This document shows positions 1 to 12,282 of a stretch of 64,000 nucleotides of DNA, piece by piece (the first letter of the stretch is position 1; every line of letters begins with the position of its first letter). The position numbers and the translations under genes were made by a program. The DNA comes from Paramecium tetraurelia (lineage: Eukaryota; Ciliophora; Oligohymenophorea; Peniculida; Parameciidae), in contig NW_001799624.1 of NCBI RefSeq assembly GCF_000165425.1, positions 248,001 through 312,000 on the forward strand. The letters are read 5' to 3'. The notes beneath the pieces are model-generated. The model was not told the DNA's origin. It saw nothing but the letters and a program-made list of their open reading frames with translations, and ran no database searches.

Positions 1-2
1 AT

Positions 3-1190
3 TTACAAGGCAAATATGATAAGCTAAAGGAGGAATATGACTTATAACATAAGTTCCTATAAGAGAAAGAGAAAGCCTATAATGACCTCTAATTAAAGTA
101 TTAATAGTTATAAAGATTACAATAATAATATCAATCCAATAACTCAGAATCAGATTAACAAACTATAAAATAATTAAGAGAGAAGCTACTACTGAATGAA
201 GAGAAATTATAAGAATACTCAGTTGTACAGTTTCAAATCCAATCATTAAAACAGCAAAAGGCAGAAGTGGAAATGAAATAAAATAGATTATTAACTGAAA
301 ATTAATAATTAAAAAATGAACTAACACAATTATAATAGTCATTATCAAATTGTAAGACCTAGGTGACATAAGTAAAGGAACTTGAATTGTTAGTGGAAGT
401 ATGTTAAAATGATTAGGATGGATTTATCAAATCTTTAGAAAGCAAAGATGCTGAAATTTAATACTTAAAAAATAGATTACAAACTTCATAGGAACAACTA
501 TTGAAATTCAAATCAGACAATCTTAAGCTATTTAATGAATTGTAGAACTTACAATAAGAGATCAAGAATATGTAATCAGCTGTTTTGTAGTCCCAGGAAG
601 TCATGAAAACAAATTAATAACTTACTTTAGATATTGAAAATTTAGAATTAAGCAAGAATGTGTTATAAGAACAAATGGAGAACATTCTTGATCAATATAA
701 GAGATTAAGTAGCATCAATGAAACACTGAAATAATAGTATTAATCATCTCAACAAGAAGTTAATTAATTAAAAACTATATTTGAGAATGAGAAATAAAAT
801 TATGAATAATAAATTTAAGATCAGAAGTACGTGATTGAATAACAGGACAACGATTTGTAAAATGCCAAGATGGAGAATGAATCCAATACCTAAAAAATTA
901 GTGAATTGACATTATATTATCAAGCTCAATTTGCAGAACTATAGCAATCTTTGGATAATTGGTTTAGATAATAAATTGAGACTGAACTTAAGAAAGTTGT
1001 AGATCCAATTACAGAAGAAAGAGACTACTATTAAGAGAAATTTAAGGAGGCAATGCAAAAATGTGAATCATTGGAAGATCAGAATTAGGATATCATTGCT
1101 GAATATGAATCATTAACTAGCAAACATTTAGAGTTGAAGATGTTGTTCGATTAGATTAAGACGATTTCCTAAACTTAATTGAAGAACTGA
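3..1190 (+). CDS. Coiled-coil protein, 5' truncated by the window edge
   Basis: The frame is already open at the left edge and runs 395 codons to TGA at 1188-1190, with TAA/TAG read as Gln. The product is almost entirely Glu, Lys, Gln, Leu and Asn in heptad-like patterns with very few prolines or glycines, so a long parallel coiled coil is expected. I needed no intron to keep this frame open. The start codon lies outside the window. The function is not recognisable: long Gln-rich coiled coils are common in ciliate cytoskeletal, basal-body and cortical proteins, but nothing here ties it to one of them. It is followed in the same direction by the gene at 1239, 48 bp downstream. Confidence 0.75.
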
Positions 1191-1238
1191 ATTGCACAAT
1201 TATACTTATTATAATTATATATTAAAATAGTTAAAATA

Positions 1239-2310
1239 ATGCTCAAAAAATATCTCTCGTCGTATTATTCTAACGAATAAATAAGATCCAAAAAAGTCAA
1301 TCTAAAGCCCAAACTAGACTTTTAAGGATTTACTAAAGCAAGTATTATTATTGTAGCACCTTAGAATTCATTAATTAAGATTTAACTTAAAGAACTATAG
1401 ATTATAGTTCTCCAAAAATTAAACTCAATTTGGGGTCCATTGATAATCAACATCCCCCAATTATTAAGCCTCAAAGTAAACAGACTAATTTAAGTCTATA
1501 TGCACAATAAATATTGTCTAGTAATTAAGTAAATTCATCATAGAGAATAATAATCAATCATCCATCGACAATACACCTAAGAAAGGATTGGATCTACTCA
1601 TAACAAAGAGGGATGAAGCATACAAATATAGATCTGTTTCATAAACACAAAGAAATCAATTAATTAAGCGATAAAGTAGTGAAGAAAAATGTAAATCAAG
1701 TGAACGAATCAAAGTTATAGATGTATTTAATTAAAGTCCTAAACATAACAAATAACCAACATCTTATTAAACATATATAACAAGCAAAGAAATCTTGAAA
1801 GTTAAACTTAAATAACAACAATAGAACATACAAAGCAAATCTTCCAAGATCTCCATTCATATCGTAACATTTTATATGCTATTATAGAATAATGCCTAAT
1901 AGTAATAATGTATTAAATAACCTATCTCAAGTAGACTTAATGAATCTAGAGATATACTATCTTAAATGAGAAGGAACTCTATAAATACCTAAAAGTTGAA
2001 TAACAATCCAGATCGAGAAGGAGTCATCACACAAAAGAAAAAATATTTCTTTAACTCTCCTTAAAACAACGAATCTATGGGGTTTGAACACGACAGTAAG
2101 AGTAACCTCTAAGTGGCTCGCAATCTTAAAATTGAACTTGAAAAAGTTGATAATGAAAACATTCTCGAATTATTGTTACTTTCCACTCAAGAACTAAATA
2201 ATAAATTTAACAAGAAGAGTCAACTCATAAGAAATGAATCAGAAGAAAAAATACCCATCAAAATTAGAGTCAGAGCGGGTAATAAATTTCCTAAAGACTT
2301 TTTTTAATGA
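1239..2310 (+). CDS. Hypothetical basic, Asn/Ser/Gln-rich protein (about 333 aa)
   Basis: The ATG at 1239 opens a frame that needs introns at 1342-1364 and 1521-1543 (23 nt each). A third likely intron lies at 1864-1887; it is 24 nt, a multiple of three, and encodes a hydrophobic stretch unlike its surroundings. After splicing the frame is 334 codons, ending at TGA 2308-2310. The protein is rich in Ser, Asn, Gln and Lys and looks largely disordered. Only the last 60 residues look helical (ENILELLLLSTQELNNKF). I recognise no domain. It ends tail-to-tail with the PDK1 gene, with 19 bp between the two stop codons. Confidence 0.7.
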
Positions 2311-2329
2311 ATCATAACTATTCAAATAA

Positions 2330-3809
2330 TCATTCAAAATTAAGTCTTTTCTTCATAAATTCTTTAATTTTGTCAACCCACAATTATGCTGGATGTTCAC
2401 ATTCCTAAATTAGCAATAGTTGTACTTTAAAATAATATTTTTTTTTATTAGGCACATCAATATTGAATTGCCCTTTTAATAATTCTATTATCACATTCTT
2501 ATCCAAAATAATTTATCCCTTTTAATCATAAATTCTTAACTTACTTTCTTCATTCCTGTATTAGGGTCAAAATATTCCAATTTTGGAATTTCGTAATCAT
2601 ATAGAATCATATTACGTAACTTATAAATCATCCAACCTATAATATTCATCGCACTAACCAGTCTTCTTATTCACTAATCCAGTCAATACTACTTCTGGTT
2701 TCAAAGCTGAACTTTGTTTCTTTAACTATAATTCCTATGTTGAAGTCGACTTCTTCAAATGAATTTAAACATCATCTGGTCCCTTGATACTCCATAATTA
2801 ATCCCAATTTATCTCCTTAAAGAAAGGATGGCTCTTAAGTTCCCTATAGGTATTCTTTGAATCTTAATATAAATAATTTATACTAGGTAATCCTCCTCCC
2901 AATCTGCTCAATGGATCTCTTACCAATAGTTTGCTTATTAAATCCATTGCATCCTAAGGAATTTTATTGCTGTTTTAATACTAGCAAGCCCTGACCTTCT
3001 AAAATACTAAATATTCTGTCTAATCACAAAAAGGAGTTGTTCCTGTGAACATTTTATAAATTATGCACCCCAATGCCCATAAATCTGATTAAGGACCACA
3101 TATATCATCCTCTAATAACTCTGGTGATACATATTCAGCTGTCCCAACAAATGTAGCCTTGTGTTTTTATTAATATTAATCAATTTCATCCATGAATCTT
3201 TCATCTTGTTAACTAATCTCTCGTAATTCATTTAATTTGTCTCTTACACTCTCATTTAATCCTCTCTCATCAAAAAAATTTGCAGTTCCAAAGTCAATCA
3301 TCTTTATATGTAGATTATTGGCCACCATAATGTTTTCTGGCTTTTATCATTATAGAATATTTACTTTTACATCCCTATGAGCTATTCCATTTGAATGTAA
3401 CTATTCTAATATGCTTACAATCTCTGCTGAATAAAAAACTATATTTTATTATGAAATATTTTCTAGTATGATAAACTGCATTTTTACTATTAATTTTTAG
3501 AAAATTTGCAAAATCCCCCCCCTCTACAAATTCTAGCACTAAATATATTTATGATGAACTCTGAAAACTAGCAATTAAATTAATCAACCCAGGATGCTTC
3601 ACTTAAGTTAAGACTTCTTTTTCAATAAAAACCTAATATTATTTTTTTTCCTTTTTATAAATCAATTAGCTAACCTTTATTAATAATCTTTTCTCTAAGG
3701 TTTTAATTGCAACTAATAATCCGCTTTCTTTCTATTTGGCCAACATTACATCCCCATAAGAACCAGAACCTAATTTTTCTATTATTTCATAATCATTTAA
3801 TGTCTGCAT
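2330..3809 (-). CDS. PDK1: 3-phosphoinositide-dependent protein kinase 1 (PDK1) homologue
   Basis: AGC-family master kinase that in other eukaryotes phosphorylates the activation loops of AKT, S6K, PKC and related kinases. Visible motifs in order: Gly-rich loop EKLGSGSYGDVMLAK, VAIKTLEK (ATP lysine), catalytic loop AHRDVKPENIMV, DFG as IDFGTANFF, activation segment ATFVGTAEYVSPELL, and DLWALGCIIYK. The C-terminal domain is the PDK1-type PH domain (GLVNKKTG...LEYFDPNTG...LWVDKIKEFM). About 35 extra residues sit between DFG and the activation loop. Introns: 2519-2544, 2637-2658, 3341-3364, 3463-3487 and probably 3651-3674, giving about 452 aa. The usual T-loop serine is replaced by threonine. 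The family call rests on kinase plus PH order and the FVGTAEYVSPELL motif. Confidence 0.9.
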
Positions 3810-4271
3810 TTTAATAAATAATTTTAATATTTTTATTTTATTATTTGTATATTCAATACAAACTTCAATTATGATCAAATAAAGAAACAGGATATATTTT
3901 TGTAAATAATCTTTATTTTATTTTTCAAAAAAATAGCTTTATGTTTTTTAAAAATAATTAAAAGTAATAAACACTAAATTTGATTTATTGTGGCATATCA
4001 TCAAATTGTAATATTTAATTTGTATTTGAATATTTTGAAGAAATATCATTATATATTTGAAAAATATATAAAATAATTTCAAAAAATGAAAGTAATATGT
4101 TCAACATAAATTAAGAATAACTTATAAAGTAGGTTATAAATATCAAATTATTGATATCTTTCTTTATTTTAATTATAAAGATATGTTTGATTAATCAAGA
4201 AGACAATATTTTATACATGGTTAATGCTGAGAGTTATTAAATATTTTGAAAAACGTTTATTAATATATAAT
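3810..4271. promoter_or_regulatory. AT-rich spacer between divergent genes
   Basis: The 462 bp between the PDK1 start (minus) and the start of the small membrane-protein gene (plus) must hold both promoters. It is extremely AT-rich with many TGA codons in all frames and no protein-like stretch. I see no recognisable factor site. It is long for this compact genome, where most spacers are 20-100 bp. Confidence 0.4.
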
Positions 4272-4655
4272 ATGTTTTTATTGATATATTTGTTAACAAT
4301 GGTAAGATGCATTAAGCTACCTTTAAAAACCGAATATGATTAGATTGAAGCACTAGAAATAATGTCTGAAGACACAATGTCAGAATAGCAATTAAAGAAG
4401 GCTCAAACAAATTAGGTGTTCTTTTTAGAAATAGCAGATTACTTAGAAGGAACATCATTTTATAATTTTTTGGGTATTTATGCAAGTGAATTAGATCTAC
4501 AAAATAAGGATAATTAATCAAAGAGAATAATAATGGCAACAGTGTTGTCGATATTGTTAATCGTTGTATTTTGTGTGGTGATCCAATTTATTCTGGATTT
4601 GTCAAAAAAATGTAAAATCAAGCTAAACAGAGAAAGTGTTCCAATATAAGCATGA
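4272..4655 (+). CDS. Small single-pass membrane protein (127 aa)
   Basis: Intronless 128-codon frame ending at TGA 4653-4655. The N-terminus (MFLLIYLLTMVRC) looks like a signal peptide. An acidic, Gln-rich luminal or extracellular part of about 65 residues follows. A strong transmembrane helix (ATVLSILLIVVFCVVIQFIL) then leads to a short basic tail beginning KKCKIKLNRE, which predicts type I topology. No family is recognised. The gene to its right starts 79 bp downstream on the same strand. Confidence 0.7.
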
Positions 4656-4734
4656 TAAATGAATGTGTTTGAATGTATTCATATAAATACTGAGGTACTG
4701 ATTTTTCTTTTTTTTCATTAATTTTATTATAAAA

Positions 4735-5691
4735 ATGTCATCGGAAGTTAAAAAGAAGGAAAGGTAAAACTTGCTTGTTTAAGTTGAAGATTTTTTGCAT
4801 AAATAATAGTTTAATGGTTAAACATTTCAAAAAAGGAATGAAATTGAAGAGGAAGTGGATGTTTTTTTAAATTTGTTGGGAAATATTAATCCATCTGAAA
4901 CTCCATAGAACAAAGCTTAATTAAGTACAATAATTTCTTAAGGATCATATGATTCAACTCTGCCATCTTTCAGAGAAACAAAGCTTAAATATGTTGATTA
5001 ATTCGTGTAATAAATGTTGAAATTCTTAAGAGAGATTAAGAAAGAAATTTAAGGAAATGAATCAGTTATTTAATAGTTGATAGATTAGATTTATCAATTC
5101 TATTTAAATTAGATGAATGATATCGATAAATTAATCTAATATACCTATGATGTTGGGAACAGGAAACCGAATGTGGTTTAATTTTAAGATGAATTAGAAT
5201 AAAAAGAATTAAAACCTACAATTTTAGAATAAGAATTGGAATCCTCACTCGTGCAGGCTCATCAATTAAATGTAATAATATTAGATTATCAAGAGGACTA
5301 ATTAAACAATTTATTGAAGCAAAAATCATCTGAAAATTATTATAAAGACAAATAATGTAAGTAGGCATTGTAATCAATCGCCATGTTAGAATCGCAATTA
5401 AATTAATTTAAGGGGTAATTTTAGAAATTTAATCAAATGGTAAAAGTTATCAATGGGTAATTGAGTGATTGTGTAAATGGACCATCTTCAGAGAACAATA
5501 GAACTAAAATTGGAAGTAACAAAACTGCTTATAAAACAATCAATTCCTATCGCACACATTTCACTAACACAACTCCAAATAAAAAAGGAAAATTGGAAGA
5601 TAATTATCGGTCAATCTCGCAGAATTCTTATAGATCAAGAAGAGAGGAAGTTGATAAAGTTTATAAATAGTTATTAAAAAATTATTTATGA
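4735..5691 (+). CDS. Coiled-coil protein (318 aa)
   Basis: Single uninterrupted frame of 319 codons from ATG 4735 to TGA 5689-5691. Residues from about 80 to 240 are Glu/Gln/Leu/Lys-rich with heptad spacing, consistent with coiled coil. The last 70 residues are Ser/Asn/Arg-rich and probably disordered. The function is unknown. It ends tail-to-tail with the secreted coiled-coil gene on the minus strand, 40 bp away. Confidence 0.75.
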
Positions 5692-5731
5692 ATTCCAGAT
5701 ATAGTTATTATGATATATTAATTCTTAATTT

Positions 5732-7056
5732 TCAACGTTAAGCTTTATTAAAATAATCTTCTATATAACATCGAATGGCATCAAAATCATTCAACATGAC
5801 TTATCTGACTTATCTGAGTAATTTTAATTATTCTTTTCTTTCTTTCTATCTAACTCCATAATTCACCTTAAATTATATGACTATTAATTACTTTAGTATC
5901 ATCAGAACATTTAGATAAATCTAATAATTATTACTTTAAATTTGCTAGCCTCTTTTCCTCATCCTTTTGATTTTATTACTCAGCTACAATCTAAGCATTG
6001 ATTGAATCCTATTAATTTTGTAAGGTTGCAAGCTATAATCATAATCACTCATTACCTATAAATTAATTGAATGTAGTTAGTCATTAATTTAATTTTTCAC
6101 TCTTGAATGAAGTTGATCTCTATCGTCTTCTGCATTATATTAAACTCTACTAGTTTTATCTATTTAATCATAGAGTTATTAAAGAAGATTGACAATAGCA
6201 TTAACTCTTTTAGTGTTAACGACTGCTTCAGTTTATGTTGAAACATTAACAAATTCAGCTAATTTATTATCTTGATAAATTACTAATTATTTTCAAGAAA
6301 GGTTAGTTGTTTTAGAGTGATTCCTAAGCTTCTCTCTATAATTAATTTATTTATTATAAAAAGTCAGCATTTTATTAAAAATCTTGATTAATATTAGTTG
6401 ATTGTTAAACCAACACTGTAGTCTTAGGGATTAATTACTTGATCAAATACTTAGCTCTTTTTAATAGATTGCAAACAGTTATTGAATCATCTCTAGCAAT
6501 TTCAAAATGATCACGCTATTTTAAGATTGATTGATACTTCTTATTGTCTAATTTCATCTAGTTAAGTTGACAATGATTAATATTCATCAATAATGTTTTC
6601 TTTTTCATCCAATAATATGTCATATCTATTAGATTCATCTTAATATAATCTAATTTGAGCTCCAATAGTGCTATAATCATATTGGGATTTTGCAATTTAT
6701 TCTTCTAGACTAAGTAATTGCGAATAATCTATTTAATAATAATTCGTTTTTAATACATTATTCAGAAGCTTCTGATTCGAGTTCTAAATCATTTTATTAA
6801 TCTTATGCAATCTACTACTCAATTTCGTTCAATAAATGCTCAATTCTGTTTAATTATGCTTTTGTATCTGTTATGAGAATGAATAATGAAAATTACCTTA
6901 ATCTCGTTAATATTCTGTTTGAATTGAATTTAATACATTTAAACCAAACTAATCCTTTTATAATGTTTCTAAAAATGTTTAATCCTCAGGGGAGATTTAT
7001 CTGTTATCCTATTGGGAATACACGACTAGAATTAATAATGCAATATAAAATTTCAT
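5732..7056 (-). CDS. Secreted coiled-coil protein, trichocyst-matrix-protein-like
   Basis: The minus-strand ATG at 7056 begins MKFYIALLILVVYSQ, a clear signal peptide. The rest is alpha-helical, Gln/Glu/Asp/Leu-rich coiled coil almost to the end (KCSDDTKVNYGVRQKERKEQ...NDFDAIRCYIEDYF). Six introns of 22-29 nt are needed, and the spliced length is 391 codons, exactly in frame. A secreted protein of about 390 aa made of heptads with a few late cysteines is the general form of Paramecium trichocyst matrix proteins, which are stored as crystals in secretory trichocysts. I base the class on architecture, not on a diagnostic motif; another secreted coiled-coil protein remains possible. Confidence 0.6.
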
Positions 7057-7141
7057 TATCTGAATAATTATATAATATTTCCCATCGAAATTTATATCTA
7101 AATTAAAGAAAATAGATATTTTTTATTAAAAATTAATAGGA

Positions 7142-10100
7142 ATGGCAGAGAATATCATTCAATAAAAAACTGAAGGTGACGAGAGGGCTAGTGTGTATTT
7201 CGGATAAGAAATCGATGGTGATAGTATTTTTTATTTGTTATTTTAAGAAATAATCTATAAAAATGTAAGAAAAGCAAAAATTCCAAATACAGCAGACATT
7301 GCATATTGTGAGATAAGAATAACTGAATTGTAAGCCGAACTTGATGCTTAACGTGAGTAAGTGTTCAAGCTTGAGCAACAATAAGATTTATATGTAACAT
7401 ATGAATAGACAGTAAATATCAAAATAATCTTTCTTTAGATCAATTAATTGCAAGAAAGAAATCAAATATTGAATGACGAAAACAAACAGTTGACTCTTTT
7501 GTTGCGTTCAAGGACGAAAGAGTTGGATGTTGCAAAATTTAAGATTCTTGAATATGAGTCCAATTTGGAGAGATTGAGAGACATAGAATAGGATTATAAA
7601 AATGCTTACGACTAATTGCAAGTGAGAGATAAAGAACTAAAAGATGTAAAAAGTTATTTACTAAGTAAAAGTTAACTGAAAAGTATGGACAATTAGAATT
7701 AAAGCATTCAGAATAGAAAGTACTTGAATTAGAAAATTTCGACTTTCAAAACAAGATAACCAACCTCTAGAATGATTTGAATGTATATAAAGATAGGAAC
7801 ATCAAATTAGAGGCTGAGAGAAAGAGACTTGCAGATCTGAAATCTGAATTATCTACAACTTCTAAGATTGAAGTCACAAAGAGTGAAATCAACATTTCAT
7901 AAGTTGCTACAATATAGCCTGCATAAGATTATGCTAAATTCAAAGCACAATTATAAGAATAATCTGACCTATTGAACCAGATGAAAAACGCTATTCAAGA
8001 AAAAGATCACAGACTGGGTTTACTTAATCATGAACTTAATAAGTTACAAGAAACATTATCAAACAAAAATGAATAATTATCTTAATTAGAATCATAACTA
8101 GACTAATGTAATGGTAAACTAAAGGAATTAGAAGGCTTGGCTGAATAATAAAAATCTAAACCTACAACGATTATTAAAACTGTTGAAAAAATAGTCAAAG
8201 TTACTTCAACAGATGCTGATGAAGAAAAAGTCAGATTGACAAATGAATTAGAGAGGGCGAACTTTGAGATCGAAAGATATAAGTTTGAGTTAGCTTAATT
8301 GCAACAAAAATTAGAAACTCAGGAAAAGATAATATCTGATGTAATATTTAATCTAAATATTTTTTAGTTATCCAGAGATGTCAGATAAATAGTTTCATTA
8401 AATGAGGAAATCGAATTATTAAAGATTGACAAGTTAAATTTGTTGAATGCTTTGAACCAAAAGGAGTAGGATTAAGAATTTACTTTGAATTTATTAAATT
8501 AAAAAACACTTGAACTTTAGAATCTAGATAAGATTAAGTTCCATTTGGCATTTGCAGAAGATCAGATCTAAACAAAATAAAGAGAGATTATCTCTTTGAA
8601 AAGAAGAGTTGGAGATGTTGAAAATTCGAATAATTAATTAAAATAAATATAACCTGAGTTAAGATAGGCTAAGAAGCTGGTTGAAGAATTGAAATCTGAA
8701 AATGAAAATTAAGATTAGTAAATTAAGTAACTTAAAGCCAATTTAATGGATGCTGAAGTTGTCATCAATTAATTAAAGAAGTTAGAATAAAGAATAAAAG
8801 CATTACAAAACACTAATTCTTCATTAAGATAAGAGATGACATAAACACTTGCTGAATCTGAATAATGGAGACAGAAATACAATTAAGGCTGTTCTGAAAT
8901 CACAAGATTATAGAGATTATTAGAAGTAAATCAACAAAGATAATAATTACTTAATGAGCAAAATAAAAATTTCAAGAATGATTTTGAAGTGCCTGATATA
9001 AAAGTAGATCCACTTCCAATTCCCAAAAGATTAACTAAATAAATTATTTAAGATGAGTCATAAATTACAAAATTAAAGAATAATTTAGTAGCTGTAGAAT
9101 TACAACTAGAATCTGTTTATAGGAATAAGATACTTGAATAATAGAGCTATTAAAGTTAGATTGATGAAATCAATTCTAAATATTAACTCAAAAAGGGGGA
9201 AAGTGAGTCTTGGAAGCAAAAATACTTGAAATCCGAATAAGAAAATGTTAAATTAATGAATATCAATGAGAAATACAATGTTCTATTGTTAAGATATGAC
9301 TCTTAGGAAGTTATTATTTAAAGTCTAAATGAGAAGTTGAAGTAATTAAGTATAGAATTGGAAAAGAGTAGAGCTGAAGTATTTAATTTACATTTGCAAC
9401 TAAGTTAGTTGGATGTATTAATTTAAGAGAGAGATCAATTCAAGCAGAGAGCAGATGCTTATTATTAAGAAATACAAAATCAATATAAATAAATTCCACT
9501 CTTAAAAGCTTAAGTATTAGATTTAACAAGATAATTGAAACTGGCAGAAATTCCTGTCATTCGTATTGCGTAGAAAACTGATGCAATTGAAAAACTGAGA
9601 CAATAAAATATTGAACTAGAATCAAAGATTGATGATACACTAGAGGATTAAATTGATGAATTACAATAAACAAATCAAGTCTTAAGATAGGAATTGACGA
9701 AATAAATTGAAATTAATACATAATTAATTAAGGACTTATCTAATGCTGACAGAAAGAAGCAAGACATACTTATAGAATTATAGTTATTGTAAGCCATAGA
9801 AATAGATTATTAATAATTAAAAATTGCATACTTAAATAAATAAAAAGAAAACGATAAAATTAAGATGTAGAGTGATTAAGTTGAATTCAAACAAAGAGAT
9901 TTAGAAAATGCTATTCATTCTTCAAATTAATTGGGATTAGAATAAAAGAATGAAATAGAGAAATTGAGAGAGAGAACAAATAATTAAAATAATTAAGTAA
10001 ATGAATTATTAGTCAAACTCAACTCTTTATAATAGTTGAACAATGATTATAAATTTAAGTTAGAGATGTTCCCTGAATTACAAGAGAAAGTGAATACATA

Positions 10101-11746
10101 AGCCAAATAGATTGATGAATTAAAGAAGGCATTACAAAGTTCAAATGAAATAAGAGATGAATTAACTGCCAAATGCACCTTATAATCAGTCAAACTTTAA
10201 AGTTTAGGACCTCTGTAATCAAAGATTGAGAGTCTATAATTGATTTTAGATGAGAGATAAAGATAATTAGATTTATGGTAAACTAAGGCTATAGAATTGG
10301 AGGATAGCAAATCAAAACTTAATTAAGAATGGAGAAAGAAATTTGATGCTATTGAAGTTTAATTGAAAAACCAAAAAGAATTAGAGTAACTATTAAAATA
10401 ACAAGAACATGACATTAATGATTTGATTAGTTAGAATAACAAATTAAATGTCTAAAATAAGGAATTATCTGTTGCAAATCAACTACTTAATAAAGATGTT
10501 GATCAAAGAGATATAGAAATCAAAAGATTATCAGCTATTGAAACTGATTTCAGGAAACTTAATGAGAATCTATTAATTGAATTGTAGAGAATTGCAGATC
10601 TTACAGATAAATTACAAATTGCATAAAATCAATATGATGCTGCAAAGAGAGATTAAGAGAGATTAGAGAATAAGTGTGCTATGATGTCAAGTGAAATTGA
10701 GAGATTATCTGTTATGGTTAAAAATAAAAATATAGAAATATAAGGAAATAAAGCTATTTTACATTAGAATCAATCACAAATTGATTAAGTTCAACCAGTA
10801 TTCGTAGAAAACAAGAGATTATTTGATGAATTGAATAATGTATTAAAATCAAATGAAGAATTGAAAATACACTCTATATAATTGCAAAAATAAATTGATG
10901 AATTGAAATCAACTATTAGTAATGGCAGTAGTTATGAAAACCAATTAAAAGATGATTTAGAGTAATTAGAATAAGCATTGAGACATAAGGAGAATGAAAT
11001 CAGTGAGATCAAACAATTATTAAGACAAAGTGAGAATTAAGTAAAAGATATTAAAAGAGATGATTAATAATGGATAGACTAATAGGCAGAAAAAGAGAAA
11101 TTAACAAATCAATTGAATTACGTCAATGAATTATTGAATTCTAAAAATGCTGAAAATGAACAATTAACTAAATAAAATCATGTACTGTAATCAAAATTAT
11201 TGGATAATCAAAAATTAGATTTTGAACATTTAGAATTAGCGTTGAATACAAGAGATAAGGTAATTGAAGAATGGAAGGGCAAATTCTAGAGATTATCTTA
11301 AGACTTACAGAAGGTTATAGAAGATAAAGTGGAACTGGAAAATAGATTTAGTACAGTAGATTTGGAGATTGAAAGATGGAAAAGAAAAGCTAATTCAAAT
11401 TCAGCTGAAATTGAAATGTTAAGAGTAACCATTGATTAATTGAATGATGAAATAGAGAGGTTAAATAAGAATACATAAGATCTACTAAATGTAAACATTA
11501 TCTATAATATTTTAGGAAAATGATTCCTGGAGGCATAAGTATGGTAATTTGTAATAACTGATACCTACTATGGTACATCATTAACCAAATCCAGAAACAT
11601 AAGCGTATCAAGTTACTCCAGGTAACAGCTTTAGAATTCCGCCAGGAACTGATAGAAATTAAGGTAGCTTTAGAAATCAACCACCTCCTCTTGATTCTAG
11701 GAGATCTTTCAGAAGAGCCACCACTATTGGTCTAACGAAACCTTGA
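7142..11746 (+). CDS. Very long coiled-coil protein (about 1,499 aa)
   Basis: The ATG at 7142 opens a frame that, after removing introns at 7412-7438, 7646-7671, 8341-8367 and 11491-11515, is exactly 1,500 codons, ending at TGA 11744-11746. Residues from about 60 to 1,450 are near-continuous heptad repeats. The last 70 residues are Pro/Arg/Ser-rich (HQPNPETQAYQVTPGNSF, then SRRSFRRATTIGLTKP), a likely disordered tail. Architecture suggests a structural or tethering role, for example at cytoskeleton, basal body or Golgi, but no family motif decides this. The 27-nt intron at 8341 is a multiple of three without an internal TGA, so its removal cannot be proved from frame alone. Confidence 0.8.
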
Positions 11747-12025
11747 TTAGTAATAATAAATACAATAATATAATATCATTAATTAATTGGCTGTAATGGT
11801 TATTATGAATAATTCTATATTATTTTAGCAGAATAAAGCAAATATATAATAAAAGGCTGATGAATACAATTATCTGAAATCTACAAACAAAAGCTTAAAA
11901 AATATAATATATTTCTTATATAAATTATCTTCAGTGGATACTCTAATCTAATCTTGAGATTCTTGTTATATTATTATTTTCATACATAGTAAGTTGCAAA
12001 TGCTAAAAATATATTCTTTTTATAG
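11747..12025. other. AT-rich spacer with a short open frame
   Basis: Between the giant coiled-coil gene and the LSM5 relic there is no convincing gene. A plus-strand frame of about 54 codons from 11795 (MVIMNNSILFQQNK...) ends in TGA near 11958. It is AT-driven and matches nothing I know. The 5' part of the relic may once have lain here, because a 37-nt GT...AG segment ends near 12027. Confidence 0.3.
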
Positions 12026-12026
12026 G

Positions 12027-12263
12027 AGGATCCAAATTTTATTACACAGTTTTCGAAAGTGCAAAGGTTAGATCTTTTATTTTTATTGGGAACCGCAAAT
12101 AATGATAGGGAATTCGAAGGGACTCTTCTCGGTTTTGATGATTTCTTTAGTATTGAAGTGAGAATTTATTAGATAGGGTTTTGGAGAATGTGATAATTGA
12201 AAGAAGAATGAATTGGAATCCATTTGTTGAATGGTACTCTAGTATGTTTGATTGTTCCTGGGA
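12027..12263 (+). pseudogene. Relic of an LSM5-type Sm-like gene
   Basis: Three separate frames resemble consecutive parts of LSM5, a subunit of the LSM1-7 and LSM2-8 rings. NDREFEGTLLGFDDFF matches the Sm1 core (human SDKEIVGTLLGFDDFVN), then VLENVIIERR (human VLEDVTEFEI), then LLNGTLVCLIVPGS (human ILLNGNNITMLVPGG) with a TGA at the expected end. A 23-nt GT...AG intron at about 12149-12171 joins the first two blocks. Two frame changes remain that no intron of usual size explains, and about eight residues are missing before LLNG. I see no proper N-terminus. This looks like a decayed duplicate, plausibly from a whole-genome duplication. A mis-assembled live gene is the alternative. Confidence 0.6.
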
Positions 12264-12282
12264 GTTGAATAATATTTTTAAT

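Noticed and set aside
163-369. Standard-code open frames such as this one on the antisense strand
   Set aside because: They are shadows of genes read in the ciliate code. Composition is not protein-like and they lie inside better-supported frames.
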